DNA of 64,000 nucleotides from Papaver somniferum (Eukaryota > Streptophyta > Magnoliopsida > Ranunculales > Papaveraceae). Shown here in pieces: positions 45,072 to 57,472 of the stretch. A program made the position numbers and the translations under genes. Location of the stretch: NCBI RefSeq assembly GCF_003573695.1, contig NC_039358.1, positions 193,912,418 to 193,976,417 of the forward strand, written 5' to 3'. Position 1 is the first letter of the stretch. The number at the start of each line of letters is the position of its first letter. The notes beneath the pieces are model-generated. The model made no database searches and was not told the origin of the DNA. It saw nothing but the letters and a program-made list of their open reading frames with translations.

Positions 45072-47428
45072 TGTTAGAGCATTACTCGGTCGAACTCGCA
45101 AGCGTTGCTATCTCAAGCATGTTTGTCAAATTTAGTTTTCAAAACTACGTGTCTTGATTTCTAGTCTACTTATAGCTAAGTCTTGGACTAGGATAGTTAA
45201 GTGTAGTTGAGCTCCATAGTCCATGGCGATCATCTTACGAAGACGAAGAACTACTCAAGAAACCAGTGGAACTTCATCCGACTAAAAGGTATGTGGAAAC
45301 TTGAACTTATCTATCACTCAAAAGTCTATCTACTCTTTCTCCTACTCTTGAGACAAAAGTCGTATAAATATGATAGTTTTCATACACACACATTTACTAT
45401 TTCAAGCCAAGTTTACTCGCCTATATCTTTCTCGAAATATGTGTTAGTAAGATTTCACCTTAACCATTTTTCATCTTTACCCGTGACGAAAGTCATGAGG
45501 ACGTTTCAATCTTGAAAATGGCTTTGATGACGATAGTTGTGAATACCGACTATTATAACATTATAGAAGAATGTTTCAATGATTAAAATGTAGAGTTGAG
45601 ATTACCATCTATGGATATAAGCATATTTAGTGTGTTCGCACATTGATGTATAAATCCATGTACCGGAAACCAAGTGTGTGCATACGGTATTGGTGAAGGA
45701 GACAGGTTGGGTACGCGTACTGGGGAAACTTTTCCTCCCGGAAAATTCTGCTGAGTTTGGAAACCAAAAACCAACTCAAATCCGGTAGCTAAGGTACGCA
45801 TACCCGTATGCGTACCCAAGCTGGTTATTTCTCAAATCGGTAGTTCATGAACTTAAAACAATAAATTATAAGGAATGCAATCTTTGCAAACCGTGGCTAT
45901 ATTGTTCATGAATTGATTCAAATGAATCAAACCGATTTTGTTTCAATTGTGTCTATGAATAAAGACCTAAGCAATTGAACAACTCTTCAACTAGTTCTTA
46001 TGAGTCATTTGAACTAGTTATGAGAAAGATGAATACGGTTAATATGGAAGTACTCATATGGCTAACCATTGGTTAACTATTTGTGAACCAACTAAGTGTA
46101 CACATTTAGGTACGGTTACTCAAACCTAAATGAAACACATTTCATTTGTGTGTCACAATCTAAGTTTCGATCTAACGGTTGAAAGATATTAGCTTGTATT
46201 TAATCAGGTTTTCATCTAACGGTGAATATTGAAGGCTTCGTTACTAAGCTAACATAGATCGCAAACCCTGATTTGAAAACTATATAAGGGAGAACTCTAG
46301 AAACTGGAAAAACTAATCCCCACACCTCCTGTGTGATACTAGTTGGTTTTGCTAGAGTCGATTCTCCTTTAACCTTAGGTTTCTTCTCGAGACCCTGTAG
46401 GTTAACGACTTAAAGACTTCATTGGGATTGTGAAGCCAGACGCAACTCCTTCTCTTGTAGTTGAGCGATCTGATCTTGCCATTTTCTATCGTACGATTTC
46501 AATTGAATAATTATTTTGAGATTATATCTCCGATAGGGCAAGATAAAAAGAAATCACAAACATCTTCGTCTCATCGTTTGTGATTCCACAATATCTTGTT
46601 TCGCTACCATACGATTAAGATTATTGTGAGGTGATTGATAATTCTAGGCTGTTCTTCGGGAATATAAGTCCGGGTTATCAATTAGTTCCTGTTCACCTTG
46701 ATTTCTATCAAAAGACGGAACAAACTCTTAGGTTTATCTGTGGGAGACAGATTTATCTATTATCGTAGACTTTTTTGTGTGATACAGATTTGTTTATTCT
46801 AGTCTTCGATTTTGGGTCGTAGCAACTCTTAGTTGTGGGTGAGATCAGCTAAGGGAATCAAGTGCGTAGTATCCTACTGGGATCAGAGACGTAAGCAGCG
46901 CAACTGTACCTTGAATCAGTGTGAGATTGATTAGGGTTCAACTACAGTCCAGACCGAAGTTAGTTTGTAGTAGGCTAGTGTCTGTAGCGGCTTAATACAA
47001 TGTGGTGTTCAATCTGGACTAGGTACCGAGGTTTTTATGGATTTGCGGTTTCCTCGTGAACAAAACTTCTGGTGTCTGTGGTATTTTTATTCCACATTAT
47101 ATTTTGTTATATAATTGAAATATCATAAGTTGTGCATTGTATCGATCAATTGTGAAATCCAACCTTTGGTTGTTGATTGGAAATTGATTGATCCTTGGAT
47201 ATTGGTCTTTGGTACCATCCAAGTTTATATCTCTTGTATTTGATAAAGACTCACAGATTTCTATTTGTTTGAGTATAAATCAAATCGAGAGATATTAACT
47301 CCTTGATATAGTTTTTATTAAGATTGAGTCTGACTGTCTAGTTGATTCTCTTAAAAGTATGTTAGAGTTAGTCCATACAGATTGCTAATCGAAATCTTGG
47401 GTGAGGTTGTTAGACCCCCGCAATTTCA
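45072..47428 (+). repeat. 3' LTR of element B
   Basis: 2357 bp, uninterrupted, TGTTAGAGC...TTTCA, followed by the duplicated TACAC. Confidence 0.92.
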
Positions 47429-47433
47429 TACAC

Positions 47434-48261
47434 ATCTCCAAAATTCAAGACATATGACAGACAAGGAAACGCCCGAAAACATCTTAGCCAATTCCTATCA
47501 ACAATGAACGATAGGGCCTATGATGGAAAGCTATGCCTAACAGAATTCCCCAAATCGCTCACAGGAACGACGTTCACTTGGTATGACAACCTAAAGGCAG
47601 AAAGTGTAGATTCCTGGCCAACCATGTCCACACTCTTCCTTCGGAAATTCTACTCAGCTAAGAGGAAAATCACAGCGATAGATTTAAGCAATAATGGACA
47701 GCGGATGGGGGAAGAAATAGGAAAGTATATCTTACGGTTCCGGCGCCTGGCGCTAGACTGTCATGAAGAAATCAATGAAGAGACGCTCGTTGAGATTTGT
47801 GTACGGGGAATGATTCCATCCTTTAATGGGAATTTGATCAACTTCAGATTCCAAACCTTTGTCGAGCTAGAGGAAGAAACTGAAAGGATTTCCGACTGTG
47901 TAGAAGAAATACACATAGACTCTACTTGGCGCCATACGGTTAATGCCTCATCCGAGGAATCGCGCAACGTAAGACCCAACACTAACATAGAAAGGAGATA
48001 TCAATTCCAAACTGGCGGAAGGGTACAAGGAAGGAACGGAGGGATTAGGCGCGATTTTAATCCACCACCTCCTCTCCCTTGCAGTAAAGAGCGCGCGGTC
48101 GAATTACTTAATCAGTGGGTCATCAGAGGAGAAATCCAGCTCCCCCGACGGTAGTAGACGTCAACAAGATGGATCATAACTCTCCCAGGTACTTCCACTA
48201 TCATCGAATATTAGGACACCCAACAGAAGAATGTCTCGCAATAAGAAGTATATTTGAATGA
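47434..48261 (+). pseudogene. Gag domain of element A, main part
   Basis: Right after the B insertion the frame reads SPKFKTYDRQGNARKHLSQF, then LTGTTFTWYDNLK, SWPTMSTLFLRKFYS and RFRRLALDCHEE: a retrotransposon gag domain (PF03732 type). The frame stops at 48154. One base later it continues as NSPRYFHYHRILGHPTEECL, a knuckle-like end in which the first Cys is replaced, and stops at 48261 with no protease or RT after it. Pol is therefore deleted or was never present. Confidence 0.8.
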
Positions 48262-48431
48262 AAGCACGCCTCTGGAGAACTCGGGCCAGCCAAGCAAACA
48301 ATCGAGATGATCCTTTCCCTCGCCATTGATGTGAAAGTGAGGAGAAGGGGGGGAATGTGAGTGGTAACACCAAAATTGTAAACAATATCTGTTCGTGGTA
48401 AGAATAATTTTCCCTATCAACAACGAGTAGA

Positions 48432-49200
48432 CATCTACAAAAGGTCTCAGGTCAGCCAAGGGCGCCTGGTTGACTGGAAAATATACAAAAAATCTCAGGT
48501 TAGCCAAGGGCTCCTGATCGACTGACAAATCTACAAAAGGTCTCAGGTAGCCAAGGGAGCCTGATCGACTGACAAATCTACAAAAGGTCTCGGGTCAGCT
48601 AAGGGCGCCTGATCGACTGAGAAATCTACAAAAGGTCTCGGGTCAGCCAAGGGTGCCTGATTGACTGACAAATCTACAAAAGGTCTCGGGTCATCCAAGG
48701 GCGCCTGATTGACTGACAAATCTACAAAAGGTCTCGGGACAGCCAAGGGCGCCTGATTGACTGACAAATCTACAAAAGGTCTCAGGTCAGCCAAGGGCGC
48801 CTGATTGACTGGCAAATCTACAAAAGGTCTCAGGTCAGCCAAGGGCGCCTGATTGACTGAAAAATGTACAAAAGGTCTCAGGACGGCCAAGGGCGCCTGG
48901 TTGACTGACAAATCTACAAAAGGTCTCAGGTCAGCCAAGGGCGCCTGATTGACTGACAAATCTACAAAAGGTCTCAGGTCAGCCAAGGGCGCATGATTGA
49001 CTGACAAATCTACAAAAGGTCTCAGGACATCCAAGGGCGCCTAATTGACTGACAAATCTAGAAAAGGTCTCAGGACAGCCAAAGACGTCTGATTGACTGA
49101 CAAATATACAAAAGGTCTTTGGTCATCCAAGGGCGCCTGATTGATTGAAAAATTTACAAAAGGTCCCAGGTCAGCCAAGGGCGCCTGGTTGATTTACACA
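48432..49200. repeat. 48-bp minisatellite, about 16 copies, in element A
   Basis: Units read ATCTACAAAAGGTCTCAGGT, then CAGCCAAGGGCGCC, then TGATTGACTGACAA. Most are exactly 48 bp. Since 48 is divisible by three, the minus strand stays open for 163 codons (a 16-residue repeat such as DLRPFVDLSVNQAPLA). One unit near 48545 has lost a base, which breaks that frame. The array sits between gag and the antisense gene, followed by a G-run at 49300-49313. Confidence 0.9.
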
Positions 49201-49674
49201 TCCACATGAATCTCAGGAAAGCCAAAGGCATCTGCCCGACAGAATGGGCGCGTTTTACTAACGCATACCCTACCCAACACCTTCAAAATAAAAAAAAACG
49301 GGGGGGGGGGGGGGGAAGTAGACGCGTTTTACTAACGCCCGCTTTTCTCATTGCTTCCCTCTGATAAAAAGATGGAGGGGAGTAGCTGCCCAGCAAACGA
49401 CATACTTAAAAAAAATAAAGAGAGAAAGAGGAAGGAGGAGCACGAAAACACTCCCCTAACCTCACACACCACCCAATAATAAGAAAGGATAATTATAAAC
49501 AGCCAAAGCAGTTAATCAAGGATAATAAAATACTAATAATAGAAACAATTAATCAAACACCACAAAATATCCCACAATCCAAAACAAACAAACAACAATA
49601 AACATGGCACAAGGAAAGTTCAACAAAGGAAAATGAAGGGAAAACCAACACAAGGACGAAGCGCTTCAAGCAAA
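49201..49674. other. Spacer between the minisatellite and the antisense gene of element A
   Basis: No gene is seen. It holds the motif GGGCGCGTTTTACTAACGC twice (near 49246 and 49322), a run of about 14 G, and an A-rich, C-poor stretch to 49660. It would be the 3' UTR of the antisense gene. Confidence 0.6.
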
Positions 49675-52600
49675 TTAGAGCTTATCCAACTCTTGCCGTT
49701 TCTTCTCAAGCTCAGCGCGAACTGTCGCTTCTGCGGTCTCAGACCGTAACACCTCGTCATTAGCTACTCCAACATCAGCAAGTAACAGGCTCAACACCAC
49801 CTTCTTTCTAGAAGTTGTCTCCAAGCACTTCTTCATCTCCCCCTCCAACTGAGAAATTTGACTCGTAAGGCGACCACGAGGGTCATTACGGCCCTTCACC
49901 TTTACCAGCAGCTCCTCCAACCACACTATCGGGAACTTAACATTAAGCACAAATTGCATAGCAGTTTCCCATCCATGTAACGTCGCTGCATCAACAGGAT
50001 CATCCCCTACGCGCGTAAGATGGCCCGCAACTTCCAAAAGATTCCTAGTCATATAGCACAAAATGTGAATGTCCAGAAGGCCCTCCTTCGCCATAGGACC
50101 ACCACCACGCTCGACGATGTCCCTATAAGCGGCAGCAAAAACAGTTGGAACCCAGAAGCCATGGACGAGGGTGTGGGTAGCAGGGTCTACTCCAGCCTCG
50201 GCGACACTCACCACCAAAGGGAAACGAAACCGTGCGTCTTCAGAGTCTTCTGCCACAACAGGGATGGTTGGTATGTCAGAAACAAGAGTATCAGTTTGCT
50301 TCTCTGAAGGGGTAGACAAGCCACCACCATCCATCCTAGCATTTAGAAGACCCGTCACTGCCGGGGACTACGCGCCGCATGCCATCCGTGTCAGGCTTAA
50401 CAGTCTCCTTGCGCTTCTTACCCATATCCTGGCGCCAACAACAATATGTCATCAAAAGAAAGTAACGATAAATAAGCACAAACAAAAGAGAAGGGAAGGG
50501 ACTAACCTCAGGAATTGATGAATCCAGCGGAATATCAGCGGCTTTAGAACGAGACGCGGTGGAACTAAAAGACGACTCAGAGTCACTAGACAAGACTGAC
50601 AAATGAGAAATGAGCATCATTGCAAAAACAACTTAGATTTATAAGAAAAAAAAGAGAGGATGGAGGGAGAAAGAGAAAGGAATAATAAGAACGAAGACAC
50701 GTATTAAATAGGGAGTCAGCTGCAGGATCATTAACGATTAATGCCACCTGGGATGAGGACCCACCAAAAACCGACCGACTGGACCCAGATGGGTTCATTG
50801 ATTGCAGAACAGCACTAGGAGACACCGGAAGTTCTCCCTTGCCACGGACGGTTTCAACCCAAAAGGTTAACTGAAGATATATGAAGGCGCGGAGATACCC
50901 AACCAGCTCCTTTGGGAAGGCTAACCCCTAGATTCCTCAATTGGACTACAAATGAAGGGGTTGGGCTGCTAGTTGCACCCGCAGGAGGCTGTGACGCGCT
51001 CCTCCGATGGCTCTGCTGAGGCTGCAAGGACGAGGTATTAGCAGAAGAACAAGGGCGCGGAGCAGACAACTGGGATGCCTCTCGCCTGGCTTTCTTCCTT
51101 AGACTCCTCTCAGTCCAATCACATTCGGGCATGTTCAGGTATTCTTCTATCACGTAAGAAGGGGGCTTCCACCCTAAGCGATTGGAAAGAGGAGCTTCCT
51201 GAGAAAGTAATTCCCGCCATTCATTTCATCAAAATAAGGGGGGAGGTGTAACAATGGATGACGAAAATGCAAAGCAAATGAGACAACAAGTATTTGTGGC
51301 TCTAAAGGGCTAGCAGACGATCTCATATATATTCGCTGAGGCTTACGATCGGAAAATGTACCTCTGTTCGGCTTCGCAGGCTCATGACTCTCAGGAGGAG
51401 CCCAAGAAGTCACTAAGGGCTCTAAGGAGCGACCTTTGTTGGCTGGAACAAGGCGATGTTCAGCAGCTACAGCATCATCAAGTTTAATTCGGCCAGATGC
51501 ATGAAGTGCTCGAAGGTCCTGAACTGACAAGTCACGAGGAGGAGACGATTCGCGCAAAAGAAAATTCAAAGCTCAGCGCCGTAAGAAATCATGGTACTCG
51601 TGGGCCCTTTCAGTAACCGCTAAAGGACGCACGAGGATAGGCTTCTTGAATGTAAAATTGACTCCTCGATCATATAGACGGGTCGCTCCTTTGAAAACAT
51701 AACGGTCGAAGCTAGGGATGACATCCCTAATGTCAGAGCTTTCCGAAGGAGGAAACCTATGGGGAACCCCTTGGTCAAGCCCAACTTGCCGAGCTGCACG
51801 ATTAGGGTTGTAAGACATAGTAATGAACTTACCAGCATAGAAACCAAGGAGATAACCAGGCAGCACGACCATCGCCAAATCAAAATCTGCCTCTGACAAA
51901 AGCTTTGTCGAATCCAACTCCGCGTCAAAAGGTGCAGTGAAATCATAATGTGTCGGACCCGATCGACCGTCTTGGTAAGGAAATGGTTCAAAATCCTTAG
52001 CCACGTCCAAGTGCTTGCCAAGGTGGCCCTTAGGTATTTCCCCTTCAGATTCCAAAGAGCCGTCCGTGGGTAGCCATAAACAACGGGAAACCTCTTGACC
52101 GAACCATCGTCTTTCCTAATATCCTCCTCACGATGAATCGCTAACTCATTAGGATTAGGCGCGCATGGAGGAACATAGTCCCAATACCGCGCTTGCATGA
52201 AGGAAGCCGAGATATAGGTCTTAATCTTGTGAGATGAGCCTACCATCTGAAGGTCCTGACAGAACAAATCAAGATGGCGATACAGACCACCTAGGAACAT
52301 TGGTGCAAGAGGGAAAGAAACACCGTGAGATAGCAAAACTGCCATTGGCACGAGCTCGCATTTAATAGTATCCTGTGGACTGTATTCAAACACATCGTGA
52401 CAAAGCCAAAATAAGATGAAAGCGGATAATTCCGCGCGGGGTTTTTTCTCTTTTCGCTTAGGGGGGGAAGAACTTTCCCATCAACTATCCGCGGAGCCCA
52501 GTACTTCAACCAAAGAGGAAAAGAAGCTAGACGATTGGTTTTAATGACCCATTCAGGATCAACTTCTGTTGGAGTCGATGAGCCATGAATCGCCTCATAG

Positions 52601-53538
52601 GCGCGGATAGATCTAGATAGTAGTCGCTCGCCTGTTTGACGCGTTGAAGGAACTTTCTTCTCTTCAACCCACTTAGCCTTCCCCTTCACAGCGGACGAAG
52701 ACCCCCCTTTCTTGTCTAAGCCGGTAGCATTCTTGATATCACTTTGCCTCTGCGGCACCTGGTATTTCCGTACCAATTCACAATGAGAATCATCCTTACA
52801 TTTCAGTAAATAAGCGCACAACTCTTTGTCCTCGTCATTGAGCGCTCCGAAGACGGTCGCCTCATCGTATGAATGACTACCATGGATTGGTAGCCCTATA
52901 CGGGTGACTACATCGTCTAAAACGATGGTTGCTTCTCCCCATGCTGTAAAGAGGGTATGAACGGGAGGAGCCCAGCAACAAAAGAGTCGTGTTATCTCAC
53001 ATATGCACCTCTTCACTTCCCGTTTAAGAGACGAGTTTATAGCTTCATCAATGCCTTCTCTACGAAGAGAAGCCGCGTGGCTAGGATTGGAGCGTATACG
53101 AGATGCCCAATGTGGCCATACTAGATGAGTCTTTGATTTGGACCGGATATCGATAGGGGGAAGATCATAGTCGCCATGATGAATGGCCATCCGCGAGACC
53201 ATTTTGAACACAAAGGTGTCCATAGCCTCCGACTCGGGTCGCATGAGCCATCCAGGGGCGGAAGGATAAGGTAATACATGAGGGTTTAGAAGGCGAGGGA
53301 CTAAGATATCATCAAGAGGAAAAACGCGCTTACCTCCACGAAGCTCTCTTAGTCTCATCGCACGTTTCATAGCAGACCCACTTGTAAACTCCGAGATTGA
53401 GTATGATCTACCATCTGCCGGGGCAGGTAAGAGAATCTCGTCTTGATCTGAGTACTCAGTCTCCTCAGAACCTGCGTTCATGGTTCCTTCAGATTCACTA
53501 TACTCTTCAGACGAACTACTGGTGGAACTGCTAGACAT
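49675..53538 (-). pseudogene. Antisense plant-mobile-domain (PMD) protein gene in element A
   Basis: The minus-strand ATG at 53538 opens a Ser/Glu-rich N-terminus. The next region contains WASRIRSNPSHAA, FCCWAPPVHTLFTAWGEATI and VLDDVVTRIGLPIHGSHSY, the signature of the aminotransferase-like plant mobile domain (PF10536). The frame shifts near 52460 (G-run) and again near 52060. It carries FEYSPQDTIKCELVPMAVLL, LAPMFLGGLYRHLDLF and FVFKGATRLYDRG, then lower-complexity Ser/Pro-rich segments (51153-50854) and a C-terminal coiled coil (LTSQISQLEGEMKKCLE). Exon borders in 50300-51600 are unclear. It lies opposite to gag in the 3' part of the element. PMD proteins act in gene silencing and meristem maintenance in plants; a role here is unknown. 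At least two frameshifts argue that this copy is dead. Confidence 0.75.
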
Positions 53539-53834
53539 GGCGAGTGTATGGGTATGTTCGAAACAAGGGAAGAAGAAGAGAGATAAAGGGGAAACAAACT
53601 GATACCCCTATATATAGAGAATCTCAGGGACTGAACGTGGCAGTTATGCAGAAGGAATGGCAGCCGACGGAAACTGAAATCTGCACGATGGAAGGCTAAA
53701 CGTCGCTCATGATCAGAGAATTAATGGGAAAGAAAAATCCTCATCTCAACCTTCTGCGAAGGGAGAGGTGCCAAAAGAAGATTTTTTATGAGTATTGGGT
53801 CATTTGACAATTGACCCAAAAGTCAGGGGACTAA

Positions 53835-54146
53835 TGTTGATACGTGAAAAATATTACCCCTTAGCCGGGCTAGTGTGCCCTCAAAAGGGAGGCAAACCCA
53901 ACATGAGACATGGGGACTAAAAAGGGAGGGTTTTATTAGAGAAGGAATGACATTAGTAGTAATTAAAGAAGTTTAGGACACATGGCATGATGTCATAAAA
54001 GGAAGGGGCTTTTGGAAAGTCTATATAAAGAAGGACAAGGTACAATGGAAAGACAACTCTCTCTCTCTCTTACTATTCTTGGTAAAGTAAGGTAATTTGG
54101 CTAGCTAAGACGGGTAGAACCTCAAACCTAAAATCACCCCTCAACA
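53835..54146 (+). repeat. 3' LTR of element A
   Basis: 312 bp, the same ends as the 5' LTR but with a deletion after ACATGGGGACT. The purine-rich AGTCAGGGGACTAA just upstream is the likely polypurine tract. Confidence 0.9.
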
Positions 54147-54151
54147 CCAGT

Positions 54152-57100
54152 CTTTTATTTCGACATAGTAAGATAGGATCCAGCTGCGAGCTTGTTCAAA
54201 CTGTTCTCGACTTAAAGTGATACCCCTTGCTTTAGTTAGAGGCATCTCATCGGAAAAGTTAGTGTCATCATCCAAAAAAGCTTGTCGAGTATGTTTATGA
54301 GTACCATTACCATCATCTGAAATACCTTCCATAAGGTATAAGCTAGCTCCTCGCAACGAATACCCTCTTGCAATGCACCCCTCTATGTACCTTCTATTGG
54401 GCACCAACCCTATAAAACCTTTCATTAACCTACACAGAAAAGTAGATACTTAAGCTTGAAGCAGGACTTTCAATGCTGCAAAATAGATACTTATATGCCA
54501 TCTCAACACAAAAACTAACCAAGTTCCATGTTAGAGTTGCAGCTGGTTTATGCCAAATTGGCGAGTGCAGGTACAAAGTTTTCAACTAAAAAGGAAATTC
54601 AATTCCAAGGAAAACATAGAAGATGCAATAGCAATGCACGATTATAAAGACTATAATAAGGATAAAATCAATTCTCAACTTATAAAGGTAATAACTAAAT
54701 ACAACCTATGTTTGATTCAATACAACCTGGACTAAATTCAACCGGGACTTTCATGTGTTGTGACTAGATGCAACCCGATCTTTATTTCTGCCCAAATACA
54801 ACCTAGACCTCAACATCTGATAACTTCACAATATAAAAGAGAGGGACAGATTGTATTATTTAGTTGGATAGATGATTTTAATGAACTTTATATGTCAAAA
54901 GTCACTCGCAACATGAACAAAACTCAAACCCCATGGTTGCATCTTCCACTATAACACCAAACAAACATTTTCCTATCAATAAAAATTAACCATCACAGAC
55001 TCTTTCTCTTGAAGTCATGATATGTTAATGAAATAAAAACAAAACCTACCAAAGCACAGGGAGACGACATGAGAAAGCGATACATAAGAAGGCTTAATTG
55101 TTATTGACTCATGGGTTGTATTTAACCATTTTCTAAATTATAAGTGAAATAGATACCAACGTAAAATGAAGGTTGTATTTAAACAACAAAGTCAAGTGGG
55201 GAATTTACCTCTCAAAGGGGTACATCCACCTAAATCTGACCGGACTGCAGATTAACGCTTCATCCAACAAATGGATCATCAGATGGATACTTATCACGAA
55301 GAACGATGAAGGGAAGTATTTTTCTAAAACACATATTGCTTCCACCAGACTAGCTTTTGCTTGTAGAAGATGGTCTCTGTTTATAACCTTCGCGCATAAT
55401 ATGTTGAAAAATAAACTAATCTGGATAAGAGCAACTCGCAGATTTTTAGGTAATGAAGTCGCAATATGATACAACAACAGGAACAGAGATTGCATCATGA
55501 CATGGTAGTCATGAGATTTTAAATTCTTCAGCTCTGGTGGACTAATGCAGACGTTGTTGCGAAGATTGGAACAGAAATTAGAAGGCACCCTTAAGTTCTT
55601 CAGGACTGTACAAAAAACAACTTTTTTATATTTTGATAAGGCAAAGGATCCATCTTCCATTGTTGTTTTACCAGTCTTGTCATCCTTTTTCAACCATAAC
55701 CGCTTCTTAATCCCCATAGATTGCATATCCTTATGTGCATTATGACCATCTTTTGACTTACTATTTCCCATTACAGTGTTAATAATGTGCTCAGTTATAT
55801 TCTTCTCAGTATGCATAACATCTGTACAATGTCGGACAACGTTTGATCCCCAATACGGCAAATCATAAAGAATGGACCTTCGAGAAAATAGTTCGTGCTC
55901 TGAAGCTTCTTCGTAAACATTCCCTTCAGCTCCCCTTTTACGTTTCTTTGCTGGTAGTTTACCCTTTCCTTGTTTGCTTTTCAAGTTAGCTACTATCTCT
56001 TGACCTTGCAACCCTGTCAACGGCCATGGAGCTTTACCGTGTTCTACCTTTCCGCAGAAGTTTGTTTTATCATCTCTATACTTGTGTTTGGATGGAAACC
56101 ATCTTCTATGTCCCATATAACATATCTTCTTACTATACGGCAGCCATTCATAAATTGTTTCTTCACCACAAGTTGGACAAGCATAATACCCATGTGTACA
56201 CATCCAGATAGTCCCTAATGCTGGAAAATCATGAATAGCCCACAACAATCTTGTTTTCATCAGAATTAATGAAGCTGTCGAATGTCATAACACCATTATT
56301 TCATAAATTTTTCAATTCCTCTATCAACGGTTGTAAGTGGACATCAATATCTTTACCTGGTTCTCTCGGTCCTGATATCAACAAACATAACATGGAGAAC
56401 TCACGCTTCATACACATCGAAGTAGGATGGTTGTACGGACATAGAATCACCGACCAACAGCTGTAATTAAGACAAAAACATCCATTTGGGTTGAAGCCAT
56501 CAGTTGCTATCCCAAGAGTAACATTTCTTGCTTCCTTGGTAAATTCCGGACAAAAATTATCCGCACGACACAAAGATGAAGAATCGACGGGATGACGCAT
56601 TAGGTTGATATCTTTCTGTGCTCTAGAATGCCAAAGCATCGCCTCTGCTATCCATGGTATTCTATACAATCTTTTCAGCCTTGCAATTACTGGAATATGA
56701 CTTAACGTCTTCTGCGCAACTTGAGTAAGCTTTCTCTCATCATTAAAAACTCTTACGTACCGAGGTTCTTGACATGCAGGATACTTCAGCAATGAACTCT
56801 TATCCTTCCAGTACAGTATACCGTCATTTACACATGCATCATACGTTACATAATCCATCCCCGTATCTTGAATCATCTTTTTAATATCTGAAAACTTACA
56901 TCGCATATCTGAAAACTTACATCGCAAGGTATTACCTTCTGGAAGCAACTCTTTCATCAATTCCAACATTGCAGTCATACCGTTATCTGAAATTCCATAC
57001 CGATTCTTTATGTTGTTCACCATTATCGCTGCATACAACGCTGACTTTCCTTTAGGATATGAAGGATACAACGGTTCTTTGGCGCGCTCAGCTGCTGATT

Positions 57101-57472
57101 TGTTTTCTTACAATAACTTCTGGTTCCAACGCTCTCATCCATCCCTGCTGTAACACTCCCATCCATCCCTGCTGTAACATTTCCTTCCACACCTTCAGTT
57201 GCAAGACTAACCAAATGATCTCCTTGTACTGCTTGTACTGATCCTTCCCCATGATAACGCCATGTTGTATACGACAAAAAAACACCATATTTGAGAAAAT
57301 GTAATGAAATCCAACTCGGTGAATGTAACCCTTTACCATTCAAACATCGACGACAAAGGCATGAAAATAAAGTACTTCCACCACCATTATTCTTGGTAAA
57401 CTGTATAAATGACCTCACACCTTGTATATAATCTTGAGACTTGCGGGGACACTTCATCCAACTCCTACTGAC
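54152..57472 (-). pseudogene. TNP2 transposase of CACTA, N-terminal to DUF4218 part
   Basis: On minus it starts with SRSWMKCPRKSQDYIQGVRS and SCLCRRCLN, the transposase-associated domain (57472-57250). It continues with RYGISDNGMTAMLELMKELL, YWKDKSSLLKYPAC, WHSRAQKDINLMRHPVDS, GIATDGFNPNG and GPREPGKDIDVHLQPL (Transposase_21). After a TGA in place of Trp near 56302 and a 1-nt shift, LLWAIHDFPALG, YACPTCGEE and KICYMGHRRWFP follow. DUF4218 (LKNLKSHDYHVMMQ, FRWMYPFER) ends at a donor near 55208. The next exon (about 54427-54152) holds NRRYIEGCIARGYSL and is cut by element A; the last codons plus a donor lie at 23740. A 21-bp tandem duplication (CKFSDMR/CKFSDI) lies near 56890-56925. TNP2 would cut and join the element's ends. 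Confidence 0.9.

Larger units (their letters stand above)
25119..47428 (+). mobile_element. Element B: non-autonomous LTR retrotransposon with 2.4-kb LTRs, 22.3 kb with nests
   Basis: The LTRs start TGTTAGAGCATT and end TTTCA, and TACAC flanks both outer ends (25114-25118 and 47429-47433). The 5' LTR is interrupted by element C and by an insertion of about 2.4 kb. The 3' LTR (45072-47428) is whole. The interior of 3.6 kb has a Met-tRNA-like primer site, two or three unfamiliar ORFs and a strong polypurine tract, but no pol. The purine-rich phrases (AAAAAGGGGGAGAATTAATATG, AAAGGGGGAGATTG) recall SIRE-type Copia elements, but without RT I cannot classify it. Confidence 0.92.
23741..54146 (+). 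mobile_element. Element A: gag-bearing non-autonomous LTR retrotransposon, 30.4 kb with nests
   Basis: The LTRs (23741-24116 and 53835-54146) start TGTTGATAC and end CTCAACA or ATCAACA. CCAGT flanks both sides (23736-23740 and 54147-54151). The element sits in the TNP2 gene of the CACTA. Its own DNA, after removing a MITE (24153-24622) and element B (25119-47428), is about 7.6 kb: gag, a 48-bp minisatellite, an antisense plant-mobile-domain gene and the 3' LTR. No protease, RT or integrase is visible. A gag of this kind with an antisense extra ORF recalls the Tat branch of Ty3/gypsy, but that placement is inference. Confidence 0.92.

Noticed and set aside
48543..49034. 163-codon minus-strand ORF as a real repeat protein
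   Set aside because: It is the translation of the minisatellite. It exists because the unit length is divisible by three, and it lacks a convincing start and neighbouring exons.
48432..49200. CRISPR-like array
   Set aside because: The units are contiguous 48-bp tandem repeats without unique spacers, inside a plant retrotransposon.
54550..55000. Plus-strand ORFs between TNP2 exons
   Set aside because: They lie in an intron of TNP2 (minus), are short, and show no similarity to known proteins.
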